Assembly: GCF_002873135.1 (NCBI RefSeq) | Contig: NZ_MCVI01000022.1 | Coordinates: 1-64,000, forward strand | Direction of reading: 5' to 3' | DNA from: Shewanella sp. 10N.286.48.A6 | GTDB taxonomy: Bacteria > Pseudomonadota > Gammaproteobacteria > Enterobacterales > Shewanellaceae | Length of the DNA stretch: 64,000 bases | Shown here: positions 36,554 through 45,738 of the stretch, piece after piece | Position numbering within the stretch: the first letter of the stretch is position 1 | Layout of the letters: every line of letters begins with the position of its first letter | Position numbers and translations under genes: made by a program | The notes under the pieces: model-generated | Database searches by the model: none | What the model was told of the DNA's origin: nothing | Seen by the model: the letters and a program-made list of their open reading frames with translations, nothing else

Positions 36554-37810
36554 GTGGATAACGAGTTACGTGATGATATTGCCAGTTGGTTGCTTGATAT
36601 TGGGGTGAATAGTCAGCCCTCTGACAGTGTAGCAACATCAATATTACTGATGGTGAGCTTTATTGTGGCAACTATCGCTTATTACATTACCAAAAAGGTA
36701 TTTGTAAAAGCGGTTAATGCGATGATCCGTAAATCGACCGTGACTTGGGATGATATTTTCATGCGCTATGGCGTATTGGAAAAATTGTCCTTGTTAGTGC
36801 CAATCATGACCTTGGACTTACTGATCCCGATTATTTTAACCCATCAACAGTTGCTGGGCTCAGTCATTGACCGTGGCCTAAGCGTGCTGGTGGTCATTTT
36901 TGTTATTCGGGCGATTTACGCCTGTTTAGATGCGGTAAATGAAATTGCTGATGTCAGGCTGATTAGTCGCCGCTTACCGGTTAAAAGCTTCGTACAACTA
37001 TTTAAACTATTTTTATTCTTTGTTGGTTTTATTATTGGCATATCAGTGATTGCAGATGAGTCGCCAATTTACTTTTTAAGTGGTTTAGGTGTTGCCACCG
37101 GTTTAGTGATGTTGGTGTTTAGGGACACCATTTTAGGCTTTGTTGCTGGGATTCAATTAGCTGCTAACCGTATGGTGAGTAAAGGCGATTGGATTCAAAT
37201 GGACAAATATGGCGCTGATGGTGCTGTAGATGAGGTATCACTCAATACCGTAAAAGTACGTAACTGGGACAATACCATCACCATGATCCCAGCTTATGCG
37301 CTGGTATCAGACGCCTTTAAAAACTGGCGCGGTATGTCAGAAAAGGGCGGCCGCCGAATTAAGCGTTCAATTAATCTTGATGTTAATAGTATCCACTTTC
37401 TGACAGAAGACGATATTACTCGGTTGTCGAAAGTGAATTACCTTAAAGATTACTTCCCTAAAGTATGCTCAGAAATTTCCCATGCCAATGAGCAGGTTAG
37501 TGATATTGATATGCCGGTTAATGGCAGACGCTTAACCAATGTGGGGACGTTTAGAGCTTATTTAGATGCCTATTTACGTCAAAATAATAAGCTACACAAA
37601 GACATGACTCTGATGGTGCGCCAACTTGCGCCAACGCCAGAAGGTCTGCCTATCGAGTTATATGTGTTTACCAATGACGTCCGCTGGGCCTTTTATGAAG
37701 GCATTCAAGCAGATATCTTTGATCACGTCTTTGCCATCTTACCTGAATTTGGTTTACGTGCTTTTCAAAGCCCTACTGGGGATGATATTCGTAGCATCAA
37801 GCCACACTAG
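36554..37810 (+). CDS. ybdG: Mechanosensitive ion channel, YbdG/MscM type
   Basis: 418 residues from GTG 36554 (AAGGA upstream; the nearby ATG is out of frame). MscS-superfamily channel with about five membrane helices. The pore and beta domain read SGLGVATGLVMLVFRDTILG, GDWIQMDKYGADGAVDEVSLNTVKVRNWDNTI, then FKNWRGMSEKGGRRIKRSI and a C-terminus IQADIFDHVFAILPEFGLR. These match E. coli YbdG closely from memory, including the C-terminal SPTGDDIRS. It responds to osmotic downshock. Its stop overlaps the convergent acyltransferase stop (CTAG shared). Confidence 0.92.
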   Translation: MDNELRDDIASWLLDIGVNSQPSDSVATSILLMVSFIVATIAYYITKKVFVKAVNAMIRKSTVTWDDIFMRYGVLEKLSLLVPIMTLDLLIPIILTHQQLLGSVIDRGLSVLVVIFVIRAIYACLDAVNEIADVRLISRRLPVKSFVQLFKLFLFFVGFIIGISVIADESPIYFLSGLGVATGLVMLVFRDTILGFVAGIQLAANRMVSKGDWIQMDKYGADGAVDEVSLNTVKVRNWDNTITMIPAYALVSDAFKNWRGMSEKGGRRIKRSINLDVNSIHFLTEDDITRLSKVNYLKDYFPKVCSEISHANEQVSDIDMPVNGRRLTNVGTFRAYLDAYLRQNNKLHKDMTLMVRQLAPTPEGLPIELYVFTNDVRWAFYEGIQADIFDHVFAILPEFGLRAFQSPTGDDIRSIKPH

Positions 37811-38379
37811 CTTTTTGGCTGCTCATCCGAGGGAATATAGTGCGGGATAACCTTAGGGTGGCGACCGTTAATATTACGGAAAAAATCTAAAATACGATTC
37901 ATGTCAGTGGCAACATCGCCACTGGGATGCAGCGGTTGATTAATCACAATAGACTTGGTTTTAAAATCTAATCCCACGGTGATTATCGGCACCTTGGCTT
38001 TAGTGGCAATATGATAAAAGCCGGTTTTCCAGCGAGTAACCGCGCTTCTGGTTCCTTCGGGGGCCAGCGCCAACTTATATTGGTTATCGTCATTAAATAG
38101 CTGCACCACAGCATCGACCATATTGTTGTTTTTGCGTCGATCCACAGGGCTGCCGCCTAAGGCTTTAAAAAACCAACCCCAAGGGGGAATAAACAGCTGA
38201 TGTTTGCCTAAAAAGTGAATTTTTACCCCTATAGCAAAGCGGGCGATAATACCGACAATAAAGTCCCAATTACTGGTATGTGGGCCAACCACCATAATGA
38301 ATTGTTCATCAGCGGCGACCTGGCCGTCTAATTTCCAGCCATTAATGGCCAATAGCCATAAACAAAATTTACTAAACAT
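37807..38379 (-). CDS. 1-acyl-sn-glycerol-3-phosphate acyltransferase-like protein (PlsC family)
   Basis: 190 residues, shorter than full PlsC. The HX4D catalytic motif is in GPHTSNWDF and the acceptor motif in LAPEGTRSAV; GGSPVDRRKNN is the second block. Such short members acylate lysophospholipids or related acceptors. One N-terminal hydrophobic helix. Shares its stop region with the convergent channel gene by 4 bp. Confidence 0.85.
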   Translation of the reverse strand: MFSKFCLWLLAINGWKLDGQVAADEQFIMVVGPHTSNWDFIVGIIARFAIGVKIHFLGKHQLFIPPWGWFFKALGGSPVDRRKNNNMVDAVVQLFNDDNQYKLALAPEGTRSAVTRWKTGFYHIATKAKVPIITVGLDFKTKSIVINQPLHPSGDVATDMNRILDFFRNINGRHPKVIPHYIPSDEQPKS

Positions 38380-38638
38380 GCGCTATTTTCCAGTTTATTT
38401 CACTCTGATACGCTAGAATCTAACCATAACAGAATGAATTTATATATTAATTTCACAGAATCTCATGTTACAGATATCGCTTATCTCAACATGTTTTATA
38501 AGCCAAACCGCAGTTGGGATTAACACGACACAGCATGCTTACTGGGTTATTAATCTAATGCAAAAGTACTAAATCATTGTTATTACTGTGGCACTCGTGT
38601 TGGGTAATTTCAACCTTGGTACAAATTAAGGAGAGTGT

Positions 38639-39439
38639 GTGAAGCACCCGATAATTATTTTATTCGCCGTTATTTTTGGTGGTTTTACTACTATGTTAGC
38701 GGCAGAAGATAAACCAACAGCGACTCAAACCGCCTCAGATGTTGCACTCAAACAAGCTGAATTAAAAATCGTGCCATTAAAACCTGCTTCAACTGCCAAG
38801 GTCGAAGTTGGCGTGATTGAACCCGTTGCCGATTTAAAGGTAGAGCCAAGCCCTTCAGATAGCTCACCTAAAACCACGAATACAGCAGATATTGCAGCAG
38901 AGCAGCTAGTTAGTGCCTTTACCGACACCTTAACTTCAGCGCCGGCTGAGGCTGAGGCTGAGGCTGAGGTTGAGGTTGAGGTTGAGGCTGAGGTTGAGGC
39001 TGATGCCGTCAGCGCAGTTGTCTCACTTGAACAACAATCCGTGTCACTAGACGAAGTTAATACCAATAGTGCTATACCTACAGATAGAATTAGAGCAGTG
39101 ATTTCACAGCAAGAACAAGCCTGGAATAGCGGCGATATTGATGCCTACATGCAAGGCTATTGGCAAAGTGACAATTTACGTTTTGTGTCTAATGGTAAGT
39201 TTAGCTACGGTTGGGATGTAATTCTTGCTAGCTATAAAAAAAGTTATCCTGATTCAGCGCGCATGGGCAAACTGTCGTTCAATGTGAAAGAGATTAAAAT
39301 GCTCAGCAACTACGCCGCATTGGTTGTGGGTCGTTGGCAATTAGAACGTACAAAAGACAAACCTAATGGTGTGTTCACCCTACTGATAGAGCGTATTGAT
39401 GATAAGTGGGTGATAACCCATGATCATTCATCTGATTAA
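38639..39439 (+). CDS. Exported protein with Glu-rich repeat and SnoaL/DUF4440-like domain
   Basis: 266 residues, GTG start behind AAGGAGAG. Signal peptide near MLAA-ED, then a low-complexity Pro/Ala/Glu region including an EA/EV dipeptide run coded by ten hexanucleotide units (about 103-122), then a C-terminal domain (145-266): RAVISQQEQAWNSGDIDAYM, GKFSYGWDVILASYKKSYPD, KWVITHDHSSD. The latter fits the nuclear-transport-factor-2-like DUF4440/SnoaL fold. Function unknown. Confidence 0.78.
   Translation: MKHPIIILFAVIFGGFTTMLAAEDKPTATQTASDVALKQAELKIVPLKPASTAKVEVGVIEPVADLKVEPSPSDSSPKTTNTADIAAEQLVSAFTDTLTSAPAEAEAEAEVEVEVEAEVEADAVSAVVSLEQQSVSLDEVNTNSAIPTDRIRAVISQQEQAWNSGDIDAYMQGYWQSDNLRFVSNGKFSYGWDVILASYKKSYPDSARMGKLSFNVKEIKMLSNYAALVVGRWQLERTKDKPNGVFTLLIERIDDKWVITHDHSSD
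38945..39004 (+). repeat. Hexanucleotide tandem repeat within a gene
   Basis: Ten units of GCTGAG or GTTGAG (order C C C C T T T C T, last unit GCTGAT), encoding alternating Glu with Ala or Val. Slippage would change length by two residues without breaking the frame. Confidence 0.9.
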
Positions 39440-39469
39440 TTGCTTGGCTGCGAATAGATTAATTCGGAC

Positions 39470-40246
39470 TTAGGGTGTTATAACAAAATGCTGTTGCCCT
39501 AAGTTTCGAGCTTTGCCGTCATAACGCACTTCATAAAAGTCGATGTTGCCGTTTTTATCTCGCATTACCACACTGGTTGAACGGGTGCCATATTCTGGAT
39601 GGCGAATAAAAATCGACGACAACAGCCTTTCCCACTCAATTTCAATGCCAGTACTAGGTAGGCTGCGATCTTCAGCTTGAGATTCATCACGCATAAATGC
39701 CAACATTTGTTCAATATTGGGCTGCTTTTCAGCTAATAGATGCTGCTCTAACGCCTGTAATCCCTTGGCCATTTTCGGCCAGACATCATCTATAGCGCCA
39801 TTACTCACAGCATGGAAACCTTTAGTTAATGGCGTGTTCTCAGCAGTGACGCTATTAAAACAGTAAAGTTGCTGCTGTTGCTGATAAACAAGATTAAACG
39901 GACTGTAATTAGCGCTGTGTTGGCGTAGCCAATCAAGGCTGACATCTTGGCGAAGATCGAGAGCGTTAACCACCAGTTCGCCGCGACTTCTTAGGCCATC
40001 GGCTTGTTGATTGCGAATATTGGTAAGGCCTGCAAAGTGACCTTGTTGATTCACTCCAAGCCAAGTGCCGCCAGCTTGTAGGTCTTTGCCTGCTAATATC
40101 GACTGAGATTGAGGTAAACTGCTGTTAGCAACTGTTTGCCAAAAATGGGCTGGATCGGTGGCGCGATGATGAAACTCATCACGATTAGCGCACACAATCA
40201 GTGGCCATTGGGGATGCATGTCTACCGCGATAAATAAAATACACAT
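39470..40246 (-). CDS. NRDE/TANGO2-family protein
   Basis: 258 residues beginning MCILFIAVDMHPQWPLIVCANRDE, with the Asn-Arg-Asp-Glu block that defines the family, then AGKDLQAGGTWLGVNQQGHFAGLTNIR. The N-terminal Cys suggests an Ntn-hydrolase-like fold. The eukaryotic relative is involved in heme or lipid handling; bacterial function is unsettled. Monocistronic. Confidence 0.9.
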   Translation of the reverse strand: MCILFIAVDMHPQWPLIVCANRDEFHHRATDPAHFWQTVANSSLPQSQSILAGKDLQAGGTWLGVNQQGHFAGLTNIRNQQADGLRSRGELVVNALDLRQDVSLDWLRQHSANYSPFNLVYQQQQQLYCFNSVTAENTPLTKGFHAVSNGAIDDVWPKMAKGLQALEQHLLAEKQPNIEQMLAFMRDESQAEDRSLPSTGIEIEWERLLSSIFIRHPEYGTRSTSVVMRDKNGNIDFYEVRYDGKARNLGQQHFVITP

Positions 40247-40346
40247 AGGCTTGGTTAAGTCGGCTCAGTTATTCGGTCGATGATAAAACATCATAGCCTG
40301 AATAACATGAACCTGACAGTAACCCTCGCTTAATGCGGCGGCTTAA

Positions 40347-41954
40347 TTAGTGGTGATGTTTATGCTCTGTTGGCGCAGCCGCAGATTTATCTGAGGTATT
40401 AGCACCATGGGCGTGTCCATGGGAGTGATCGTGGTTATGATCATGGTTATGACCGCTAAACTTAATCATTAAGCGACTTAAGAACTTACGTGGTCCTAAG
40501 CGCAGTAAGCTAGCACTAAAGATTAATCCCACCACAACTAATCCCGCAATATTAACGTTATTTGGCAAGGTGAGTAACTGGTGCCAATCAACCAGATACT
40601 GGTGTGCGAATAACAACGCGACGGCTAATACAGCTGACAATGACAAGCGCATGCTCCAGCTCATTAGCTTTAACTGGCTAAGGCTAAGCACAGGCGCTGC
40701 AATAAGTGCAAATGCCACTGCGACATTGCTCCAGCCGCTATAGGCTAATGATAATGCCAGTACTGCCGCGCCTAAATTACAAAAACGCATCGGTAGAAAG
40801 ACGACTAACAAGATTAATACTTGCAGTGCTGGGTGCTCAAGATGTACCGACGGATGACCAATGAGGTTGGCTAAAATTAAGCTAAGGGCAATCCAGGGCG
40901 CGCTGCGATCCACTAAATGTGCAAACCCAAAGCGCCAAGCCGATTGCGGTAAATTCTCGTGGGGATCGGTAAGTTCAACTTTACCCAAGCTGAGTAACGT
41001 GCCAATCGCCAACAATGAAATAGCTTGATATATGGCAAACCAAGGCCCCAATAATAGCAAGGTGATCAGCAAGGCTTCAGGGCCCGCTAGACGCTGTAAC
41101 CAGCGACTGGAGAGGCTACTGTTTTGCGGGGTTAACCCAGCTTTGAAGCGCGCAGTGGCAATTAAGTAACTGGCAATTAATATTGGCGAGATGGTCAGTA
41201 ACCAAGACATAAACTGATCCGAGCCATGGCTGTGATGGGCGTGTGCGTGGGCATGGCCACCACTGTCCATTAGCAATAATACAGTTAATAATGCGACCCC
41301 CAATAAACTGCCAATGCCTGCTTGGTATTGATAGCGACCTTGATGATCTTCTTCGTGTTGTCCGTGGGGCTGATGTAGCACCACATGCAAAATTGATCCG
41401 GTAACAAAGGCTTGTAAATAAACGGTATTATCTAAGCTGAGGCTATCGAGTAGTTGCTCGCCAGCAAAGTAACCAAAGCCTGTGAGTACCATCATCGCAG
41501 CTAATACCGCACTGGCCCAGCGGGTACCAACCTGGGGTTTTAATAGCCACCAAATTGCCACACCAACGGGTAAGCGATGCATAATCACTCCCAGCGCTAA
41601 TAAGCTAGAGTTACCCTCTTGTTGGGCTAAAACCATGGCGCCACCATCGGTAATGGTGTGCAGCAATAGTCCGCCAATCCCTAAAGTTAGGGTAACGTTA
41701 TGGGTAATATCTGAGTAGCGGTGGAAAAGCCGTTCACTGGCTGTGGGACCCCATAAGCCAAGCACCACGAACAGCAAAGTGATAAAACCACCATGTTCAA
41801 GGAGTTCAGGCAAAATATGGATAAGCACCAACCCGCCTAATGAGACGAAGATAAATCCATCTAAGCCTTTTTGTAGCCCACTCCCTGATGAGAAGTAGCG
41901 ATAAAAAAGCGGTCCGAATAAAAGTGCAATACAACTAGCAGCTAGATAGAGCAT
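40347..41954 (-). CDS. ZIP-like metal transporter with a second membrane domain and His-rich loop and tail
   Basis: 535 residues from ATG 41954 (frame open to a TTG at 42011). Thirteen or more hydrophobic helices. The N-terminal half holds ZIP-type helix motifs HTITDGGAM and HRLPVGVAIW, whose His and Asp/Pro residues bind metal. A His-rich loop (HAHAHAHHSHG, about 243-253) precedes a second membrane half without recognised signature, and the last ~40 residues are His-rich (GHNHDHNHDHSHGHAHG, ending HKHHH). Zinc, nickel or cobalt transport is inferred. The C-terminal domain was not identified. Confidence 0.75.
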   Translation of the reverse strand: MLYLAASCIALLFGPLFYRYFSSGSGLQKGLDGFIFVSLGGLVLIHILPELLEHGGFITLLFVVLGLWGPTASERLFHRYSDITHNVTLTLGIGGLLLHTITDGGAMVLAQQEGNSSLLALGVIMHRLPVGVAIWWLLKPQVGTRWASAVLAAMMVLTGFGYFAGEQLLDSLSLDNTVYLQAFVTGSILHVVLHQPHGQHEEDHQGRYQYQAGIGSLLGVALLTVLLLMDSGGHAHAHAHHSHGSDQFMSWLLTISPILIASYLIATARFKAGLTPQNSSLSSRWLQRLAGPEALLITLLLLGPWFAIYQAISLLAIGTLLSLGKVELTDPHENLPQSAWRFGFAHLVDRSAPWIALSLILANLIGHPSVHLEHPALQVLILLVVFLPMRFCNLGAAVLALSLAYSGWSNVAVAFALIAAPVLSLSQLKLMSWSMRLSLSAVLAVALLFAHQYLVDWHQLLTLPNNVNIAGLVVVGLIFSASLLRLGPRKFLSRLMIKFSGHNHDHNHDHSHGHAHGANTSDKSAAAPTEHKHHH

Positions 41955-42178
41955 GGGATCCAAAGAATCAATGAAACGGAAAAAACACCGCAGTATATCG
42001 CAGTCTTTCAATTAACTTAATACTTGCTTTGCTTGATTATCACTCATGATGACAATTTACACGGTAAAGATAGCCTTCAGCGTTGCAAGATAGAGCGAAA
42101 GTCACGGTTATTTCTGCCAAATGACTGTATTAAGTATACAATAGTAGTTCATTGTTAATAATTAATAGAACTAATGTA

Positions 42179-42772
42179 ATGGACATCTTTTCTGCTGCAG
42201 TCATGCTTTTCCTGATTATGGACCCTTTGGGCAACTTGCCTATTTTTGCTTCAATTTTGCGACATATTGAACCCAAAAAACGCCGCCGAGTGCTTATTCG
42301 TGAATTATTGTTTGCGCTGGCAATCATGTTGCTGTTCTTGTTTGCCGGCGAGGTGATCCTTAATTTTCTTAGCCTGCGTCAAGAGTCAGTGAGTATTGCA
42401 GGCGGGATTATTTTGTTCTTAATTGCCATTAGGATGATTTTCCCACAACCGGGCGGCGTGGTAGGTTTAGCCGCCGGTGAAGAGCCATTTATTGTTCCTA
42501 TGGCTATACCGTTAATGGCTGGGCCATCAGTGTTAGCTGCATTAATATTATTGGCGCACAGTGACAGTAGCAGAATGATGGATTGGACTATTGCCTTAGT
42601 GGCGGCTTGGGGTGTGAGCGCAGTTATCTTACTATTCTATAAAGTCTTTACTCGCATATTAGGCGAAAAAGGCTTAACCGCAGTCGAGCGTCTAATGGGT
42701 ATGGTGCTGGTAATGATTTCGGTGCAAATGTTCTTAGACGGGGTGTCGAGCTATTTAAAAACTGCCGGCTAA
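42179..42772 (+). CDS. yhgN: MarC-family membrane protein (YhgN-like)
   Basis: 197 residues from ATG 42179; the frame extends to a TTG at 42152. Six hydrophobic helices; signature MDPLGNLPIFASILRHIEPKKRR and GEEPFIVPMAIPLMAGPS, which match YhgN. Once labelled an antibiotic transporter, the family's substrate is unknown. Followed by a strong terminator. Confidence 0.88.
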   Translation: MDIFSAAVMLFLIMDPLGNLPIFASILRHIEPKKRRRVLIRELLFALAIMLLFLFAGEVILNFLSLRQESVSIAGGIILFLIAIRMIFPQPGGVVGLAAGEEPFIVPMAIPLMAGPSVLAALILLAHSDSSRMMDWTIALVAAWGVSAVILLFYKVFTRILGEKGLTAVERLMGMVLVMISVQMFLDGVSSYLKTAG

Positions 42773-42803
42773 TCAGCTCATGTCAGGCATCGCTATAGTC
42801 AAC

Positions 42804-42832
42804 AAGGCCGCTTAATGCGGCCTTTTGGTTTT
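42804..42832 (+). terminator. Terminator after yhgN
   Basis: AAGGCCGC-TTAAT-GCGGCCTT followed by TTGGTTTT. Confidence 0.88.
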
Positions 42833-42983
42833 CTACGCAATATTCTCTACCTTTCAGTTTATCTTCGATTATTTTTTACTTCTTTAGTTGTATGAAAATC
42901 GCTCTAAAAAGTTGTGTAAAGCCGTTTTAGCAACTTTACTTAATATTACTCTTTGATTCATCTTCGTTGTTTGGGCGTTCATT

Positions 42984-43265
42984 ATGCGCATTGTATTCGC
43001 TATCTTTTTTAGCTGGGTTATTTGGGGCTGTAGCCATAGTAATAGCGCCGAAAACGGCTCTAATCAGACCCAATTAACGCATCAAAATAATACCATTCAA
43101 TGTGGGGCAATACCTCCTCCTTTAGATATGTCCGGCGTTAAACAGAATTTAATCAAAAGTGGTGAAATAACGACAGATATGAGTGAACAACAGCAACAAG
43201 AGATTGTTCGTCGTTATATCGCCAAGCGTAACAATGCATTTAAAAAGTGCAATCAAAGGAAGTAA
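42984..43265 (+). CDS. Small lipoprotein resembling the M6 protease propeptide
   Basis: 93 residues. Signal with a possible lipobox VIWGC (Cys 16; Trp at -2 is unusual). Residues about 50-85 read VKQNLIKSGEITTDMSEQQQ followed by QEIVRRYIAKRN. The adjacent protease begins (about residue 36 on) with IQYWLIKRGELAIDASEAAK followed by QAAVEKFTRKAS. The shared pattern is LIK.GE...D.SE.....V..(Y/F). The gene is 12 bp upstream and co-oriented, so both are probably one operon. Two Cys (in IQCGAIPPP and KKCNQ) could form a disulfide. No named family. Confidence 0.7.
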   Translation: MRIVFAIFFSWVIWGCSHSNSAENGSNQTQLTHQNNTIQCGAIPPPLDMSGVKQNLIKSGEITTDMSEQQQQEIVRRYIAKRNNAFKKCNQRK

Positions 43266-43277
43266 AGGAGGCACAGG

Positions 43278-45656
43278 ATGCCTATTCAATGGAGTAAAAT
43301 CTTTACTGGTGCTATGACCATATTGGCAATGACTCTTTTTTCGTTAAACGCCATGGCAGCGCCGAGTCAATACGCTTCTCCTGCAGATGCTGGGGTAATG
43401 AATCAGCAACAGATCCAATACTGGTTGATTAAGCGCGGTGAGCTGGCAATTGATGCCAGCGAGGCAGCAAAGCAAGCTGCGGTAGAGAAGTTCACTCGCA
43501 AAGCAAGTCATAATTATCTGCCTGCTGAGGTCAAAATACTAAAGCAAATAGCTGCCAAGAATCGATCCCAACGAATAAAAGTCTCACCAGTATCAGCTCC
43601 GGCATTGGCTGACACGGATGTCACCAAAACCGTGAATGTGCTGGCGGTATTGGTCGACTTTCCTGATTTACCCTATAACGCCAATCGTTTAACCAAGTCT
43701 GATACGTCAATGTTTTATGACGATTATTCCGTACAACATTATCAAGATTTGCTTTTTTCTCGATCTGGATTTTCTGGACCTAACCGTGAGGTGCTTCAAA
43801 CGGCTTATCAATATTTTGCTCAAGCCTCTGGTGAGAGTTTTTTCTTTCGTGGTCAGGTTAAAGGCTGGGTAACCGCCAGTAACAATGCTGCTTACTATGG
43901 CGCCAATAATTCGGTTTTCAGTGATAATGATATTGCAGTACCTGAATTGGTTATGGAAGCCGTTACTCAGGCCGTTAAAGGGATGAGCGCGACAGAATTA
44001 GCTGAATTCGATAGTGAAGATCCATTTGATTTTAATAACAACGGCAATGAAAATGAGCCTGATGGCATCATAGACCACATTGTCATATTTCATTCCAGTA
44101 TTGGTGAAGAGGCGGGCGGCGGCGTGTTAGGCACCGATGCTATTTGGTCGCATCGCTTTTTTGTTGGTGCCAATAGCCAAGGACAAGCTCTTCCTGGCAC
44201 GTCAATGAAAGTTTATGGCTATACCATTCAGCCTATCGACTCAGGTACCGGGGTCGTTACCCATGAGTTTGGTCATGATTTAGGCCTGCCTGATGAATAC
44301 GACACTAATCTGGGGGATGGCGCGCCAGTGGGTTACTGGTCGTTAATGGCAAGTGGTACTTGGGTGGGTCAAGCGCAAGCGGGTAATCCTTATATTGCTG
44401 GCAGTAAGCCTGCGGGCTTAAGTCCTTATGCCCGTTCATATCTGCAACAACGTTACCAAGGCAAGTGGGTCAATGAGCAAGCCATCGACTTGGCCGATAT
44501 TACTGCTGAAGGTTTGACTGCTGAGGTTTTTGCAGCAGTTAATGCTGATGCTGTGAATCAATTGTCCATCGCATTACCCAATCCCCCCTTCGCCTTTAAG
44601 TCACCTTTAGTTGGCGACTATCAATACCATTCAGGTAAAGGCCATCAACTTACCAATAGTCTGAGTTTCGAGGTAGATTTACCCGCTGACGCACAGATTG
44701 AGCTTGTTATGCAGGCACATTGGAGCATAGAAACAGATTATGACTATATGCAATTGTTGATTGATGGCGTAGCCATTGTCGGCAACCATACCAGTGCCAG
44801 TAACCCTCTGTTCAACAATGTAGAGCACTATATTTCTGGGGTATCGAGCGATATAGCTGGCGCTTCAGGAACAGATGCTTGGGTTGAACTGGTTTATGAC
44901 TTGAGCGATTTTTCAGGGCAAAGTGTGCAAGTTGAAATGAGCTATGTAACGGATCAAGCTGTAGGTGACTACGGTATTGTTATTGACCAAATTGAAATTA
45001 ATCAGCAAGGCGTCAACATTTACCAAGACGGGGCCGAAGAGCAAGGCAAAGTTGATTTAGTGGGTTTTTCAAGGATCGATGATACCTTACCCGGTTTGCC
45101 GCAACGCTATATTGTGCAACTGAGAAACCATCAAGGTATTGATGCGGGCTTGCAAAGTGTCGGCTACGAGCCCGGTATTTTATTATGGCTCGAAAATAAC
45201 AACTATGAAGATAACAATGTCGCCGAGCATGAAGGTTATGGCTTTATTGGGGTTATTGATGCTGACCAGAGTCTAATAACTGGCGGGTCTTCAAGTGTGC
45301 AGGTACGTGATGCCAGCTTTAGCTTATATCCTCAGTCAAGCTACGCTAACGATAGCGCTCTAAGTAACTTTAGTTTATTTGATGATAATGCTGATTACTC
45401 AGCGCCCCTGCAACCGCAATCAGGCATGGTGTTACCTGAACTGGGCTTAACGATGGAGGTGCAGGCGCAATCGTCAGACAGCTCAAGGGCAATCGTCGAA
45501 TTTAAACTAAATGGTGTAGTTACTTCAGAGTTTATGGGCGAAAACCAGACAATTGCTGGCGACGATGAATCTCAAAGCAGTAGTGGCGGTAGTTTAGCTG
45601 GGGTGTATTTGTTGCTACTGAGCTTACTTCTTGTAAAGCGCTCGACTAAAACATAA
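43278..45656 (+). CDS. Secreted M6-family metalloprotease (immune inhibitor A-like), GlyGly-CTERM
   Basis: 792 residues, AAAGGAGG ribosome site. Signal peptide near AMA-APS, a propeptide of about 80 residues, then the peptidase. The zinc site HEFGHDLGLPDEYD (about 330-343) has HExxH-like HEFGH plus the downstream acid of M6 peptidases. A carbohydrate-binding-like or jelly-roll domain follows (470-600). The C-terminus SSSGGSLAGVYLLLLSLLL then KRS fits GlyGly-CTERM tails, processed by rhombosortase in Shewanella and Vibrio. It should be exported by type II secretion and surface-attached or released. The propeptide resembles the preceding lipoprotein. Confidence 0.9.
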   Translation: MPIQWSKIFTGAMTILAMTLFSLNAMAAPSQYASPADAGVMNQQQIQYWLIKRGELAIDASEAAKQAAVEKFTRKASHNYLPAEVKILKQIAAKNRSQRIKVSPVSAPALADTDVTKTVNVLAVLVDFPDLPYNANRLTKSDTSMFYDDYSVQHYQDLLFSRSGFSGPNREVLQTAYQYFAQASGESFFFRGQVKGWVTASNNAAYYGANNSVFSDNDIAVPELVMEAVTQAVKGMSATELAEFDSEDPFDFNNNGNENEPDGIIDHIVIFHSSIGEEAGGGVLGTDAIWSHRFFVGANSQGQALPGTSMKVYGYTIQPIDSGTGVVTHEFGHDLGLPDEYDTNLGDGAPVGYWSLMASGTWVGQAQAGNPYIAGSKPAGLSPYARSYLQQRYQGKWVNEQAIDLADITAEGLTAEVFAAVNADAVNQLSIALPNPPFAFKSPLVGDYQYHSGKGHQLTNSLSFEVDLPADAQIELVMQAHWSIETDYDYMQLLIDGVAIVGNHTSASNPLFNNVEHYISGVSSDIAGASGTDAWVELVYDLSDFSGQSVQVEMSYVTDQAVGDYGIVIDQIEINQQGVNIYQDGAEEQGKVDLVGFSRIDDTLPGLPQRYIVQLRNHQGIDAGLQSVGYEPGILLWLENNNYEDNNVAEHEGYGFIGVIDADQSLITGGSSSVQVRDASFSLYPQSSYANDSALSNFSLFDDNADYSAPLQPQSGMVLPELGLTMEVQAQSSDSSRAIVEFKLNGVVTSEFMGENQTIAGDDESQSSSGGSLAGVYLLLLSLLLVKRSTKT

Positions 45657-45738
45657 GGCCATAAGCTTTATGGTTACTTTACAAATAGCCATGATGTTGC
45701 CAACGTATGGTAAACCGCATGGCTTTGTTGGACTAACT

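Noticed and set aside
38725..39066. Minus-strand Ser/Thr/Ala-rich frame
   Set aside because: It is the reverse reading of the GCTGAG/GTTGAG repeat and the low-complexity linker.
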